This document shows positions 8,193 to 16,330 of a DNA stretch of 64,000 bases, in pieces. The stretch lies in contig NZ_SUMC01000027.1 of the NCBI RefSeq assembly GCF_005047355.1, forward strand, positions 1 through 64,000, given 5' to 3'. Under the pieces are notes generated by a model, which had not been told where the DNA came from, ran no database searches, and worked only from the letters and a program-made list of their open reading frames with translations. The DNA comes from Actinacidiphila oryziradicis. Lineage in GTDB: Bacteria; Actinomycetota; Actinomycetes; Streptomycetales; Streptomycetaceae. The position numbers and the translations under genes were made by a program. The number at the start of each line of letters is the position of its first letter. Position 1 is the first letter of the stretch.

Positions 8193-8204
8193 TACTGACG
8201 AGTA
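8193..8204. promoter_or_regulatory. Candidate operator TACT-N4-AGTA before etfB
   Basis: TACTGACGAGTA is an inverted repeat with 4-base arms, 109 bases before etfB in an otherwise G+C-rich leader. The form resembles TetR-type operators of fatty-acid genes, but the arms are short and chance is possible. Confidence 0.3.
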
Positions 8205-8312
8205 ATATTTCTGTCGGAGCGCCACAGCGTCCCGTTCGGGAGCCGCCGTCCTAGGCGCCTATGCTGCCTTCAAGGGCGTTCGACGAAGAACCGATGCAGT
8301 AGGAGAGCAGGC

Positions 8313-9098
8313 GTGAGCTTGAGGATCGTAGTCGCAGTGAAGTACGTGCCGGATGCCACCGGTGACCGTCACTTCGCCGAGGACCTGACCACTGACCGGG
8401 ACGCGGTGGACGGTCTGCTGTCGGAGCTCGACGAGTACGCGGTCGAGCAGGCGCTGCAGATCGCCGACGCCGCGGACGACGCCGAGATCACCGTGCTGAC
8501 CGTCGGCCCCGAGGATGCCAAGGACGCGCTCCGCAAAGCGCTGTCCATGGGTGCGCACAAGGCCATCCACGTCGAGGACGACGCCCTGCACGGCAGCGAT
8601 GTCCTGGGCACGTCGCTGGTGCTGGCCAAGGCCGTCGAGCATGCCGGGTACGACCTGGTGGTGACCGGGATGGCCTCCACCGACGGGACGACGGGGGTGG
8701 TGCCGGCGCTGCTGGCCGAGCGGCTGGGTATCCCGCAGGTGACTTTGCTGTCCGAGGTGAAGGTCGAGGACGGCGTGGTGACCGGCCGCCGGGACGGCGA
8801 CACCGCCAGCGAGCAGCTGCAGGCGTCGCTGCCGGCGCTGGTGTCGGTGACCGACCAGTCGGGGGAGGCTCGCTACCCCTCGTTCAAGGGCATCATGGCG
8901 GCCAAGAAGAAGCCGGTGGAGTCCCTGGACCTCTCGGACCTGGGCATCGATGAGTCCGAGGTCGGCCTCGCAGGCTCCTGGAGCGCGGTGGACAGTGCCA
9001 TCGAGCGCCCGGCGCGCACCGCCGGCACGATCGTCAAGGACGAGGGCGAGGGCGGCAAGCAGCTCGCGGAGTTCCTGGCTTCGCAGAAGTTCATCTGA
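8313..9098 (+). CDS. etfB: Electron transfer flavoprotein subunit beta
   Basis: A 261-residue ETF beta subunit, partner of EtfA in passing electrons from acyl-CoA and related dehydrogenases to the quinone pool. Visible signals are the N-terminal V-V-A-V-K-Y-V-P-D, the A-L-R-K-A-L-S-M-G-A-H-K-A segment and the adenine-binding loop V-V-T-G-M-A-S-T-D-G (about 115-125). GTG at 8313 is preceded by AGGAG. etfA follows 40 bases later, so the two are co-transcribed. Dehydrogenase and ETF:quinone oxidoreductase genes are not in the window. Confidence 0.93.
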   Translation: MSLRIVVAVKYVPDATGDRHFAEDLTTDRDAVDGLLSELDEYAVEQALQIADAADDAEITVLTVGPEDAKDALRKALSMGAHKAIHVEDDALHGSDVLGTSLVLAKAVEHAGYDLVVTGMASTDGTTGVVPALLAERLGIPQVTLLSEVKVEDGVVTGRRDGDTASEQLQASLPALVSVTDQSGEARYPSFKGIMAAKKKPVESLDLSDLGIDESEVGLAGSWSAVDSAIERPARTAGTIVKDEGEGGKQLAEFLASQKFI

Positions 9099-9138
9099 GC
9101 CGCCGCCCCCTCACGATTTCGCAGGAGATTCGATTCCC

Positions 9139-10101
9139 ATGGGTGAAGTCCTTGTCTATGTCGACCACGTGGACGGTGCCGTCCGCAAGCCGACCCTCGA
9201 ACTGCTGACCCTGGCGCGCCGCATCGGCGAGCCCGTCGCCGTGCACCTCGGCCCGGGCGCCGACGCCGCCGCGCCGGTGCTGGCCGAGCACGGCGCGACC
9301 CGCGTGCTGGCCGCCGACGCGCCGGAGTTCGCCGACTACCTGGTCGTGCCGAAGGTGGACGCTCTGGAGGCCGCCGCGAAGCTGGTGTCCCCGACCGCTG
9401 TTCTCATCCCCTCCTCCGGTGAGGGCAAGGAGATCGCCGCCCGTCTGGCGCTGCGGCTCGGCTCAGGCATCATCACCGACGCGGTGGACGTCGAGGCCGG
9501 GGAGGAGGGCCCGGTGGCCACGCAGTCGGTGTTCGCCGCCGCGTTCACCACCAAGTCCCGGGTCACCAAGGGTGCCGCGGTCATCACCGTCAAGCCCAAC
9601 TCGGCCCCCGTCGAGGTCGCTCCGGCCGCCGGCGCTGTCGAGGAGCTGGCCGTCGAGTTCGGCCCGCTGGCCACTGGTACCAAGGTCGTCTCCCGTACCC
9701 CGCGCGAGTCCACCGGCCGCCCGGAGCTGACCGAGGCCGCGATCGTGGTCTCCGGCGGCCGTGGCGTCAACGGCGCCGAGAACTTCTCCGTCATCGAGGC
9801 GCTCGCCGACTCCCTCGGCGCTGCCGTCGGCGCCTCCCGGGCAGCGGTGGACGCGGGCTGGTACCCGCACACCAACCAGGTCGGCCAGACCGGCAAGCAG
9901 GTCTCCCCGCAGCTCTACATCGCCAACGGCATCTCCGGCGCCATCCAGCACCGCGCCGGCATGCAGACCTCCAAGACCATCGTCGCCGTCAACAAGGACG
10001 CCGAGGCCCCCATCTTCGACCTCGTCGACTACGGCGTCGTCGGCGACCTCTTCCAGGTCGTCCCCCAGCTCACCGAAGAGATCAAGGCCCGCAAGGGCTG
10101 A
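9139..10101 (+). CDS. etfA: Electron transfer flavoprotein subunit alpha
   Basis: A 320-residue ETF alpha subunit. The N-terminal domain begins G-E-V-L-V-Y-V-D-H. The C-terminal FAD domain has V-V-S-G-G-R-G-V-N (about 205), G-A-S-R-A-A-V-D-A-G-W (about 235), G-Q-T-G-K-x-V-S-P-x-L-Y (about 255) and G-I-S-G-A-I-Q-H (about 270), all typical FAD contacts. ATG at 9139 follows CAGGAG. It forms the etfBA operon with the preceding gene, and a strong hairpin-plus-T terminator follows the stop. Confidence 0.94.
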   Translation: MGEVLVYVDHVDGAVRKPTLELLTLARRIGEPVAVHLGPGADAAAPVLAEHGATRVLAADAPEFADYLVVPKVDALEAAAKLVSPTAVLIPSSGEGKEIAARLALRLGSGIITDAVDVEAGEEGPVATQSVFAAAFTTKSRVTKGAAVITVKPNSAPVEVAPAAGAVEELAVEFGPLATGTKVVSRTPRESTGRPELTEAAIVVSGGRGVNGAENFSVIEALADSLGAAVGASRAAVDAGWYPHTNQVGQTGKQVSPQLYIANGISGAIQHRAGMQTSKTIVAVNKDAEAPIFDLVDYGVVGDLFQVVPQLTEEIKARKG

Positions 10102-10118
10102 TTCGTCCCCTGTATGGA

Positions 10119-10144
10119 GGCCCCCTCGTCCGAGGGGGCCTTTT
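10119..10144 (+). terminator. Intrinsic terminator of etfBA
   Basis: GGCCCCCTCG (10119-10128) pairs with CGAGGGGGCC (10131-10140), followed immediately by TTTT. It lies 18 bases after the etfA stop. Confidence 0.85.
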
Positions 10145-10177
10145 GCTGTGCGCGGCAGCCCATGTGAGGATGCGCGC

Positions 10178-11485
10178 GTGACGAACGAGCGTACGAAAAA
10201 ACGCGTTTCACTGCCCGCTTACAGCTGGCTGCCGCGTGGGGCCGAGGTGTGGTCAGCGCCCGTCGACGGTCGCCCGAATACCTGGCCGCGCCTGTGGATC
10301 GGCGTTCCGCTGATCTGGAGCCGGGTCCCGTTCGGCCACGTCTCCTGGGTCTGGGCGGTGGCGGCGAGCGTGTTCGTCACGGTGATCGCCCTCGCGGCCT
10401 GGCCGTTGCGGCGACGCGGCGCACACCCGGACGAGAACGCCGCGTGGGTCTGGACCGGGAAATCGGCGGTGCGCCTCATACGCCCTGTCGAAGACGACGG
10501 CCCGGCCGTCGTCACCCAAGTGCGGGCAGTGGGTGGGACGGTGCTCGGCCTGGAGCGGTCGGCCGCGGCGGTCCAGGCCGCGCGGCGGTTGCTGACCGCT
10601 GCCGAGGCCGTCAGTGACCAGCTGCAGCCGATCGGCCACACCGACCCCGCACCCGATGACGAAGCTGACGACGAACCGCCGGCCGAGATCTGCGTGGTAC
10701 TGCACGACGCCGGTGCCGCGTTCGTGCTGGAGGCCGCGGCCTTCTACACCGTGGCCGACGAGGACGGGGACGACGACCGTGAGCGCCAGCGCGCCGTGCT
10801 CGCACGGGCAGCCGCGGCGCTGGGCGCCGAGCCGCCCGTGCTCCCCGGACGCGGCGGCCGGGTCCCGGAGGAGGCGCTGCTCACCGCCGACGACCTGCGT
10901 ACGTTCGCCGACGGGGGGTTCGCCTCGGCGCAGCGGCTGGAGCGCGAGTTCACCGGGCAGGTCGCCGACGGGCCGTCGGACATCGCGCTGGAATTCGGCC
11001 GTGTCCGGGCCTGGCCGTCCCGGGTGGACGCAATGACCATAGGCCAACTGGCCGCCGCGGATCCGGCGAAGATCTCCGCCATCCTCCGGGACGACCTAGC
11101 CGCCCAGGCCGCCACCGACCGCGCCCGCGAGCAGCGCGACGGGGCTGCCACCGCGTCCGTCACCGACGAGTGGGAACGGCGCTGGCACCTCTACCTCGAA
11201 CGCTACGCCGCCCGCCCCGCCGCGGGCGCCCCCTCCGCTGGCCTCCCCCCGGCCGGGCCGCGCTCCCTCACCCCGACCGCCCGCGCCGCCCTGCTGCTCG
11301 CCGTCACCGCCACCGACATCACCGCCGAACCGCTGCGCCCGGCTGCCGCCCGCGCCTTCGGCCTGGGCGCCGAGCCCGCGGTCCGCCGTATCCCCTGGCC
11401 CCGCTACCGCGGGCTGGCGCGGGCCGGTGACCGGATCCTGCTGGCGCTCACGATTTTCATCATTCCGTTCGTCCTCGTGGGGTGA
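10178..11485 (+). CDS. Hypothetical membrane-associated protein
   Basis: A 435-residue protein of unknown function. It starts M(GTG)-T-N-E-R-T-K-K-R. A W-rich segment (W-L-P-R-G-A-E-V-W, W-P-R-L-W-I-G-V-P) leads into one strong helix at about 57-77, then basic residues. The central soluble part has acidic runs (D-D-E-A-D-D-E, D-E-D-G-D-D-D) and helical regions. The last 20 residues form a second helix (I-L-L-A-L-T-I-F-I-I-P-F). Both helices at the ends suggest a hairpin tethered to the membrane with the bulk in the cytoplasm. I do not recognise the family. Confidence 0.7.
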   Translation: MTNERTKKRVSLPAYSWLPRGAEVWSAPVDGRPNTWPRLWIGVPLIWSRVPFGHVSWVWAVAASVFVTVIALAAWPLRRRGAHPDENAAWVWTGKSAVRLIRPVEDDGPAVVTQVRAVGGTVLGLERSAAAVQAARRLLTAAEAVSDQLQPIGHTDPAPDDEADDEPPAEICVVLHDAGAAFVLEAAAFYTVADEDGDDDRERQRAVLARAAAALGAEPPVLPGRGGRVPEEALLTADDLRTFADGGFASAQRLEREFTGQVADGPSDIALEFGRVRAWPSRVDAMTIGQLAAADPAKISAILRDDLAAQAATDRAREQRDGAATASVTDEWERRWHLYLERYAARPAAGAPSAGLPPAGPRSLTPTARAALLLAVTATDITAEPLRPAAARAFGLGAEPAVRRIPWPRYRGLARAGDRILLALTIFIIPFVLVG

Positions 11486-11495
11486 TAGCTTCAAC

Positions 11496-11512
11496 TTCAA
11501 CCGTTTGTTGAA
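11496..11512. promoter_or_regulatory. Inverted-repeat operator TTCAAC-N5-GTTGAA
   Basis: TTCAAC and GTTGAA flank CGTTT exactly, 19 bases before the next start codon, with an extra TTCAA half at 11490-11495. The position overlaps the expected transcription start. The form suits an IclR- or GntR-class regulator; none is encoded next to it. Confidence 0.6.
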
Positions 11513-11530
11513 ATCGGGAGGCCGGGGCCC

Positions 11531-12799
11531 ATGGTCGGAACGTCGCTGCCGGACGCCGTGCGCAAGGACATCGGCGCCTCGCTGGCAGGGACCGATGCCG
11601 AACTCGCCGGCCGTTACCCCGGCGAGCCGGGCACCCGCCAGCCCGTCCACACCGTGTACGTCCCGGCCGACGCCTTCGCCGCCGACACCGTACGCACCTG
11701 GGGCGCCCGCGCCCTCGCCGCCCTCGACGAGCACGCCCGCGACGCCGGGGCCCTCGCCGATGTCCTCGGCCTGCCCGAGGAGCTGGCCGGCTCGGTCCAC
11801 GACCGCGTACGCGCCAAGCTGACCGCCGAGCCCGTCGAGGACCTGCGGATCGACTTCGAGGACGGCTACGGTCCCCGTCCCGACGCCGAGGAGGACGCCG
11901 CGGCCCTCGCCGCCGCCCGGATCGTCGCCGCGGCCACCGCCGGGGGCACCGCGCCCCCGTACGTCGGCATCCGCATGAAGTGCATGGAGGCCGCCGTCCG
12001 GGACCGGGGTATCCGCACCCTCGACATCTTCCTCACCGGCCTCATGGAAGCGGGCGGCCTGCCGGACGGACTCGTCCTCACCCTCCCCAAGGTCACCTTC
12101 CCCCAGCAGGTGAAGGCCATGGTCAGGCTCTGCGAGGAGTTCGAGAGGGCCCGCGGTCTCGGCCACCGGCGGATCGGCTTCGAGATCCAGATCGAGACCA
12201 CCCAGGCCATCCTCGGCCCCGACGGCACCGCCACCGTCGCCCGCCTCATCGACGCGGCAGGGGGCCGCGCCACCGGGCTCCACTACGGCACCTTCGACTA
12301 CAGCGCCTCCTGCGGGGTCAGCGCCGCCTACCAGTCCATGGACCATCCCGTCGCCGACCACGCCAAGGCCGTCATGCAGGTCGCCGCCGCCGGCACCGGC
12401 GTCCGGCTCTCGGACGGCTCCACCAACGTCCTCCCGGTCGGACCGGCTTCCCAGGTCCACGCCGCCTGGCGGCTCCACTACGGCCTGGTACGCCGTTCTC
12501 TCGCCCGCGCCTACTACCAGGGCTGGGACATGCACCCCGGCCACCTTCCCACCCGCTACGCCGCCGTCTACGCCTTCTTCCGCGAAGGCCTCGACGCCGC
12601 CTCCGCCCGCCTCGCCGCCTACGGCGCCCGGGCCGGCGGCGTCAGCGCTGTCATGGATGAGCCCGCGACCGCCAAGGCGCTCAGCGGCTACCTCCTGCGC
12701 GGCCTGGACTGCGGCGCCCTCGACGCCGACGAGGTGACCCGCCTCACGGGTCTCCCACGCGCGCACCTCAACGCCCTGGCAGGCCGCCCGTCCGCATAG
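11531..12799 (+). CDS. DUF6986-like aldolase/citrate-lyase superfamily protein
   Basis: A 422-residue protein with features of the phosphoenolpyruvate-binding TIM barrel. L-R-I-D-F-E-D-G-Y-G (about 115) holds the acidic metal ligands. I-G-I-R-M-K-C-M-E, T-L-P-K-V and G-F-E-I-Q-I-E-T follow, as in CitE/HpcH aldolases, then G-L-H-Y-G-T-F-D-Y-S-A (about 250). It belongs with the DUF6986 group that I recall lying near allantoin or glyoxylate genes in Streptomyces. The actual reaction is not established. GGGAGG precedes the ATG, and the inverted-repeat operator sits directly upstream, so specific induction is likely. Confidence 0.72.
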   Translation: MVGTSLPDAVRKDIGASLAGTDAELAGRYPGEPGTRQPVHTVYVPADAFAADTVRTWGARALAALDEHARDAGALADVLGLPEELAGSVHDRVRAKLTAEPVEDLRIDFEDGYGPRPDAEEDAAALAAARIVAAATAGGTAPPYVGIRMKCMEAAVRDRGIRTLDIFLTGLMEAGGLPDGLVLTLPKVTFPQQVKAMVRLCEEFERARGLGHRRIGFEIQIETTQAILGPDGTATVARLIDAAGGRATGLHYGTFDYSASCGVSAAYQSMDHPVADHAKAVMQVAAAGTGVRLSDGSTNVLPVGPASQVHAAWRLHYGLVRRSLARAYYQGWDMHPGHLPTRYAAVYAFFREGLDAASARLAAYGARAGGVSAVMDEPATAKALSGYLLRGLDCGALDADEVTRLTGLPRAHLNALAGRPSA

Positions 12800-12865
12800 G
12801 CCGCCTCCGGCCTGGATTGTGCTGACGTTGTGGGCAGGCGTGCCGCGGGGCCGAGCGAAGCGAGA

Positions 12866-12900
12866 TGGGGGCACCTCCCGGCCGAAGGTTGGAGGAGGGT
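12866..12900. repeat. Streptomyces-type intergenic hairpin repeat, copy 2
   Basis: The core GGGGCACCTCCCGGCCGAAG matches the copy at 166-199, with substitutions in the right arm (GTTGGAGGAGGG instead of GCTGGGGGAGGG). It marks the left edge of the decayed region. A CCGGGGC/GCCCCGG-type palindrome follows at about 12938-12960. Confidence 0.6.
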
Positions 12901-12959
12901 GGGCACAACGCGGACCACCGGCCCGCACATGGCTACCGGGGCCCGGGGCAGAGCCCCCC

Positions 12960-13270
12960 GCGCGGCGCCGGCCGCATATCGTGCCGGGGACGAACTGCAC
13001 CGAGTCGGACGGCTGTTGGCCGGCCGGTACCGGGGGACCGAGCAGCTCGGGCGCGGCGGTATGTGCGTGGTGTCCCGAACTCGACACCATGCGGATATGC
13101 GTGCGACGCGAGGCGCGGGCCGCCGCCCGGGCCCGGCACCCGCAGTGATCGCGGTACACCCGCGGCCTCCTCGGCCCCCGCGAGGCCGCGGCCGTCAGGT
13201 CGTCCTCACCGATTTCGGCACAGCCACCATGGAGGATCCCGGCGACGGCACCGCGACCAGCCTCACCAGA
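12960..13270 (+). pseudogene. Serine/threonine protein kinase remnant
   Basis: Pieces of a bacterial Hanks-type kinase appear in two frames. The first frame gives R-L-L-A-G-R-Y-R-G-T-E-Q-L-G-R-G-G-M (glycine-rich loop, about 13005-13065). A second frame gives R-R-E-A-R-A-A-A-R-A-R-H-P (helix C region, about 13105-13145). Back in the first frame comes V-V-L-T-D-F-G-T-A-T (DFG motif, about 13198-13225). The catalytic HRD loop between helix C and DFG is missing, so there is at least one internal deletion plus frameshifts. It cannot encode a working kinase. Confidence 0.75.
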
Positions 13271-13319
13271 CCAGCCCGGCAACCGCCAGTGCGCCGATGG
13301 CCGCCACGACCCCGGCAGC

Positions 13320-13440
13320 GGCCTGCCACTCCATCGGCGGCGGCAAGTACAACCGCAACGTATGGCGCACCGCGGATTCCTGTGACGCGGCCGGAAACAA
13401 GGTCGGCACCCTCAACTCGGGCAACACTATTTCTTCCGCC
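13320..13440 (+). pseudogene. Remnant of a small secreted SH3-like protein
   Basis: One frame reads G-G-G-K-Y-N-R-N-V-W-R-T-A-D-S-C-D-A-A-G-N-K-V-G-T-L-N-S-G-N-T, resembling Streptomyces secreted SH3-type proteins in which ...NVWRTAD... and ...VGTLNSGT... are conserved. It has no start codon or signal peptide here. It runs straight into the 3' end of the acetylxylan esterase gene on the other strand, so it is a fragment left by recombination. Confidence 0.45.
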
Positions 13441-14417
13441 TACGCGGGCGCCAGCCCGCGCTCGCGCAGCCACAGCAGCTGCTCGTACGGCTGGGAGCCT
13501 CGCCCGCCGCCATGGTCGCCAAACTGCCAGACGCGGATGTCCTTCTCGCCCGCATAGCGGTTGTACGCCGCGTAGACGGTGGAGGGCGGGCAGACCGGGT
13601 CCATCAGGCCGACGCTGAAGAGCGCGGGGGCGGTGGCGCGGGGTGCGAAGTGCACTCCGTCGAAGTAGTTGAGGGTGCCGAAGACCAGCTCCGGGTCGAC
13701 GCGCTTGTGCACGCTCAGATATTGCGCCAGCTCCGGGTATGGCCCCTGGGACGCGGTGTCGGCGCCGCGCCGGTAGTGGCACAGGAAGGGCACGTCGACC
13801 AGCGCGGCCGCTACCGCGTCACCGGCCAGGCCCGCCACGGCGAGGGCCAGGCCGCCGCCCTGGCTGCCGCCGGAGACCACCACACGCTCCGGGTCGACGG
13901 AAGGGTGCGCGCGCAGCACTTCCACGGCCCGTACGCAGTCGGTCATCAGCCGGCGGTAGTAGTAGTGCTGGGGGTCCTCGATACCGCGCGTCATATAGCC
14001 GCCGACGTACTGCGTGCCCGGTACCGGGTCGGGGTCCGGGGTGTCATGGCCCTGGCCGCGGCTGTCGACGACCAGATGGGCGTAGCCGGCGGCGCTCCAC
14101 AGCAGGCTCTCGTGGAAGAGCCCCCGGCCGCCGCTGTAGCCGATGTAGGTGATCACCGCGGGGAGCGGGGCGGCCGCGCCGCGCGGGAGCAGCAGCCAGG
14201 CGGCGACGGGCTGGCCGCCCCAGCCGGGGAAGCGTACGTCGTACACGTCCACGGTGCTGAGCGGCGACTCCTCTATCCGGTGGTACTCGGCCGGTCCGGT
14301 GGCGGCGTCCCGTGCAGTGGCCAGGGTCTTGGACCAGAAGGCGTCGAAGTCCTCCGGCTCCGTGATCATGGGCCGGTAGCTGCGCAGTTCGTCCAGCGGC
14401 ATGTCGGTCAGCGGCAT
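13440..14417 (-). CDS. axeA: Acetylxylan esterase / cephalosporin-C deacetylase (CE7)
   Basis: A 325-residue alpha/beta hydrolase without a signal peptide, so it deacetylates imported xylo-oligosaccharides or small acetyl esters in the cytoplasm. CE7 signatures are in order: R-G-Q-G near 121, nucleophile in G-G-S-Q-G-G near 181, Asp in G-L-M-D-P-V-C-P-P-S near 269 and His in G-D-H-G-G-G near 300. Length is normal for CE7. GAGGAGG precedes the ATG. The gene is intact although remnants surround it. Its promoter contains the same CGAATCGATTCG palindrome found before the sugar operon at 53-61 kb, pointing to shared LacI control. Confidence 0.88.
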   Translation of the reverse strand: MPLTDMPLDELRSYRPMITEPEDFDAFWSKTLATARDAATGPAEYHRIEESPLSTVDVYDVRFPGWGGQPVAAWLLLPRGAAAPLPAVITYIGYSGGRGLFHESLLWSAAGYAHLVVDSRGQGHDTPDPDPVPGTQYVGGYMTRGIEDPQHYYYRRLMTDCVRAVEVLRAHPSVDPERVVVSGGSQGGGLALAVAGLAGDAVAAALVDVPFLCHYRRGADTASQGPYPELAQYLSVHKRVDPELVFGTLNYFDGVHFAPRATAPALFSVGLMDPVCPPSTVYAAYNRYAGEKDIRVWQFGDHGGGRGSQPYEQLLWLRERGLAPA

Positions 14418-14500
14418 GGCGGTGCGGTGCCTCCTCGTTGGTTATTTCCCTGGTCAGGTCCTTGCTCGGGCCCTCGGCCAGATCTTTGCTCAGGCGTAAT

Positions 14501-14527
14501 CGAATCGATTCGCGGGTCCGGTGTCAA
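14501..14527 (-). promoter_or_regulatory. axe promoter with LacI-type operator
   Basis: On the minus strand TTGACA (14522-14527) is a perfect -35 box. The 12-bp palindrome CGAATCGATTCG (14501-14512) fills the 3' part of the spacer and the expected -10 region. A repressor bound here would block RNA polymerase. The same 12-mer occurs at 61232-61243. Confidence 0.7.
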
Positions 14528-14534
14528 CGGGACC

Positions 14535-14692
14535 GGGGGCGCAGCGGATCGGGTGCGGCATCCGCGAGTGCCTGGGTGTACGGTGCCGGGGCCGCAGGAT
14601 CACATCGTCCGGGCGGCCCCGCTCGACGATCGAGCCCTGTTCATCACCAGGATCTCGGCGGCGAAGTGCCGAGGGACAGACCGCTGCCGAGG
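14535..14692 (-). pseudogene. C-terminal remnant of an oligopeptide-type ABC ATPase
   Basis: On the minus strand one frame reads R-H-F-A-A-E-I-L-V-M-N. The neighbouring frame continues Q-G-S-I-V-E-R-G-R-P-D-D-V-I-L-R-P-R-H-R-T-P-R-H. Together they match the end of DppD/OppF-type ATPases (VRHFADRILVM.xGxIVExG...ILxxPxHPYTRxL). A frameshift lies near 14640, and Walker A and the signature motif are absent. Confidence 0.6.
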
Positions 14693-14699
14693 AGCGCGA

Positions 14700-14890
14700 T
14701 GCAGGCGCCGGGCGGTGGGCCTGTCCCGGACCGGGCTGGAGCACCGCGCGTACGCGCATGTGGAGCGCTCACGCTGGCTGGGCGACCACCTCTCCAAGGC
14801 GCTGGCGATGCACCAGGCCGATGAGGTGTGGGCCGGGGTGGCCCGGCATCTGCACCCCGACGCCGCCGGACGGCGGGCCGGACGCCCGAA
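14700..14890 (+). pseudogene. Unidentified coding remnant
   Basis: The frame reads S-R-T-G-L-E-H-R-A-Y-A-H-V-E-R-S-R-W-L-G-D-H, then L-S-K-A-L-A-M-H-Q-A-D-E-V-W-A-G-V-A-R-H-L. It has clean actinobacterial codon use but no start, and it degenerates after G-R-P-K-T-G-S-W. It looks like part of a real gene, perhaps of mobile-element origin, but I cannot name the family. From 14890 to 15172 nothing recognisable is seen. Confidence 0.4.
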
Positions 14891-15172
14891 AACCGGGAGC
14901 TGGCCCTGTCCGAGTCAACCGCACCGAAGTCCGCACCCCCACGGGGGCCGGACCCACGCGGCAGCCCGCCACCCGGAGACCTCCATCCCCGGACAACGGA
15001 CCTCTGCCCGGCGAAACGCGGGAACCCGCACCGTGGCAACCCCGGATGAGACCCGACCCGCAACCAAGCGGCCCAAGGCCCACACCGGAACGACACGACC
15101 GCACCCCGCACTACCCCGAACAACAACACCGTTACGGGATAGCTCTTAGGTAGCGCATCCGCAGGCACCCCT

Positions 15173-16236
15173 ACCTGACGGGCTTCAGGCGCAGGGCGGC
15201 ATAGCCGCTGTCCGGGTTGCAACTTCGGCCTCACGACAGCCGACGGCGCCCCCAAACCCCACCTGCGCGAACTCGCCGCCTCCGGCTCCACTCTCACCGA
15301 CATCGATGTCGCCCACTGCGCCCGTGAGGACGCCCAGGCTGTCCTCGTCGTACCCGCGTACCTCGAAGGCCCCTTCCCCTTCACCGAGGACGGCGATCGC
15401 TCCGGCCCCTTCGAAGTCCTCCGGCAGGCCTACATCTCCGTCAAGCTGGCCGACCTCCCCGTAGGCCTCACCCGCGAGCGCGACGGCCTCACCGAGGACG
15501 CCCTGCTCTATCTGGTCCCCTCGCTCAAACAGCTCACGGCCCCCACCTGGTACCGGCTGGAGGCGCTCGCCGAGGGCGGCGCGACCGTCTACGTCTCCCA
15601 CAGCCACGGCACCCACGGCGCTCAGCGCGGCCCGTGGCACTCCCACCTCAACCGCTTCTTCGGCGTCGAACACCAGCTCCGCTACGGCCTCGTCGATCCC
15701 ATCGACGACTCCGACGCCGAGCCCACCTTCGCCGCTGACCTCGGTCCGCTGCGCCGCGGCACCACTCTGCGGTTCCCGTCGCGGGCACCGAGCACAGCCG
15801 GTCCTATCTCCCGGTGAAGCCCGATGGCGCCGAGGTGATCGCCGTGGACGCGCACGGCAGGCCCGCCCTGCTGCGCCGCCGGATCGGTGCCGGGTGGATC
15901 GTTTTGCCGACCTATCCACACAACCTCGTCGCCGCCACGCCGGGCGCCAACCCCGGGAACACCCCCCGCCTCTACGCCGCCCTCGCCGAAGCCGCCGGAG
16001 TGCGGCGGGCGGTGCGCGTGGACGACCGCCGGGTCGCCGCCGGCACCCTCCTCCATGACGACGGCCGCCGCTTCGTCGTCATCATCAGCCAGTCGGAGGC
16101 GCCCCTCACCGTCAAACCGGTCACCCTCGGCGGCCAGTTGGCCGACCTCGCGACCGGCGAGCCCGTGGACGGCGTCGAGCCGGCCCCTTACGGCGTGCGC
16201 GTGCTCGGGCTGGACGAGAGCCCGTCCGGTGAGTGA
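15173..16236 (+). pseudogene. Glycoside hydrolase C-terminal part, frameshifted
   Basis: From about 15222 the plus strand encodes a long clean frame: N-F-G-L-T-T-A-D-G-A-P-K-P-H-L-R-E-L-A, then A-V-L-V-V-P-A-Y-L-E-G-P and A-L-A-E-G-G-A-T-V-Y-V-S-H-S-H-G. It stops at about 15815. A one-base shift near 15776-15780 restores the frame into V-A-G-T-E-H-S-R-S-Y-L-P-V-K-P-D-G-A-E-V, which continues to 16236. This layout (end of a TIM barrel, an amidotransferase-like domain, then a beta domain) fits GH5/GH42-like enzymes. The catalytic N-terminus is missing. The first 50 bases (15173-15222) read on the minus strand as another gene's C-terminus (P-D-S-G-Y-A-A-L-R-L-K-P-V-R-stop), so two remnants are joined. 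Confidence 0.6.
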
Positions 16237-16330
16237 GGGAGCCGTGCGCATCAGGACGTGCCGTCCGTCGCCAACCTCCTTGGGGTACCAGACCCCGCTC
16301 CTTCTCCCACGGAGACCGCCCGGACAGGAC

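Noticed and set aside
12938..12960. Possible rho-independent terminator in the graveyard
   Set aside because: The palindrome is imperfect, without T-run, and resembles a common Streptomyces intergenic motif; kept only as a remark under the repeat.
11096..13282. 728-codon minus-strand frame over the DUF6986-like gene
   Set aside because: Gly/Glu-rich antisense shadow with no motif; the plus-strand gene has clear catalytic signatures.
14521..15153. 210-codon frame in the decayed region
   Set aside because: Arg/Pro-rich with no motif; remnants of real genes are in other frames here.
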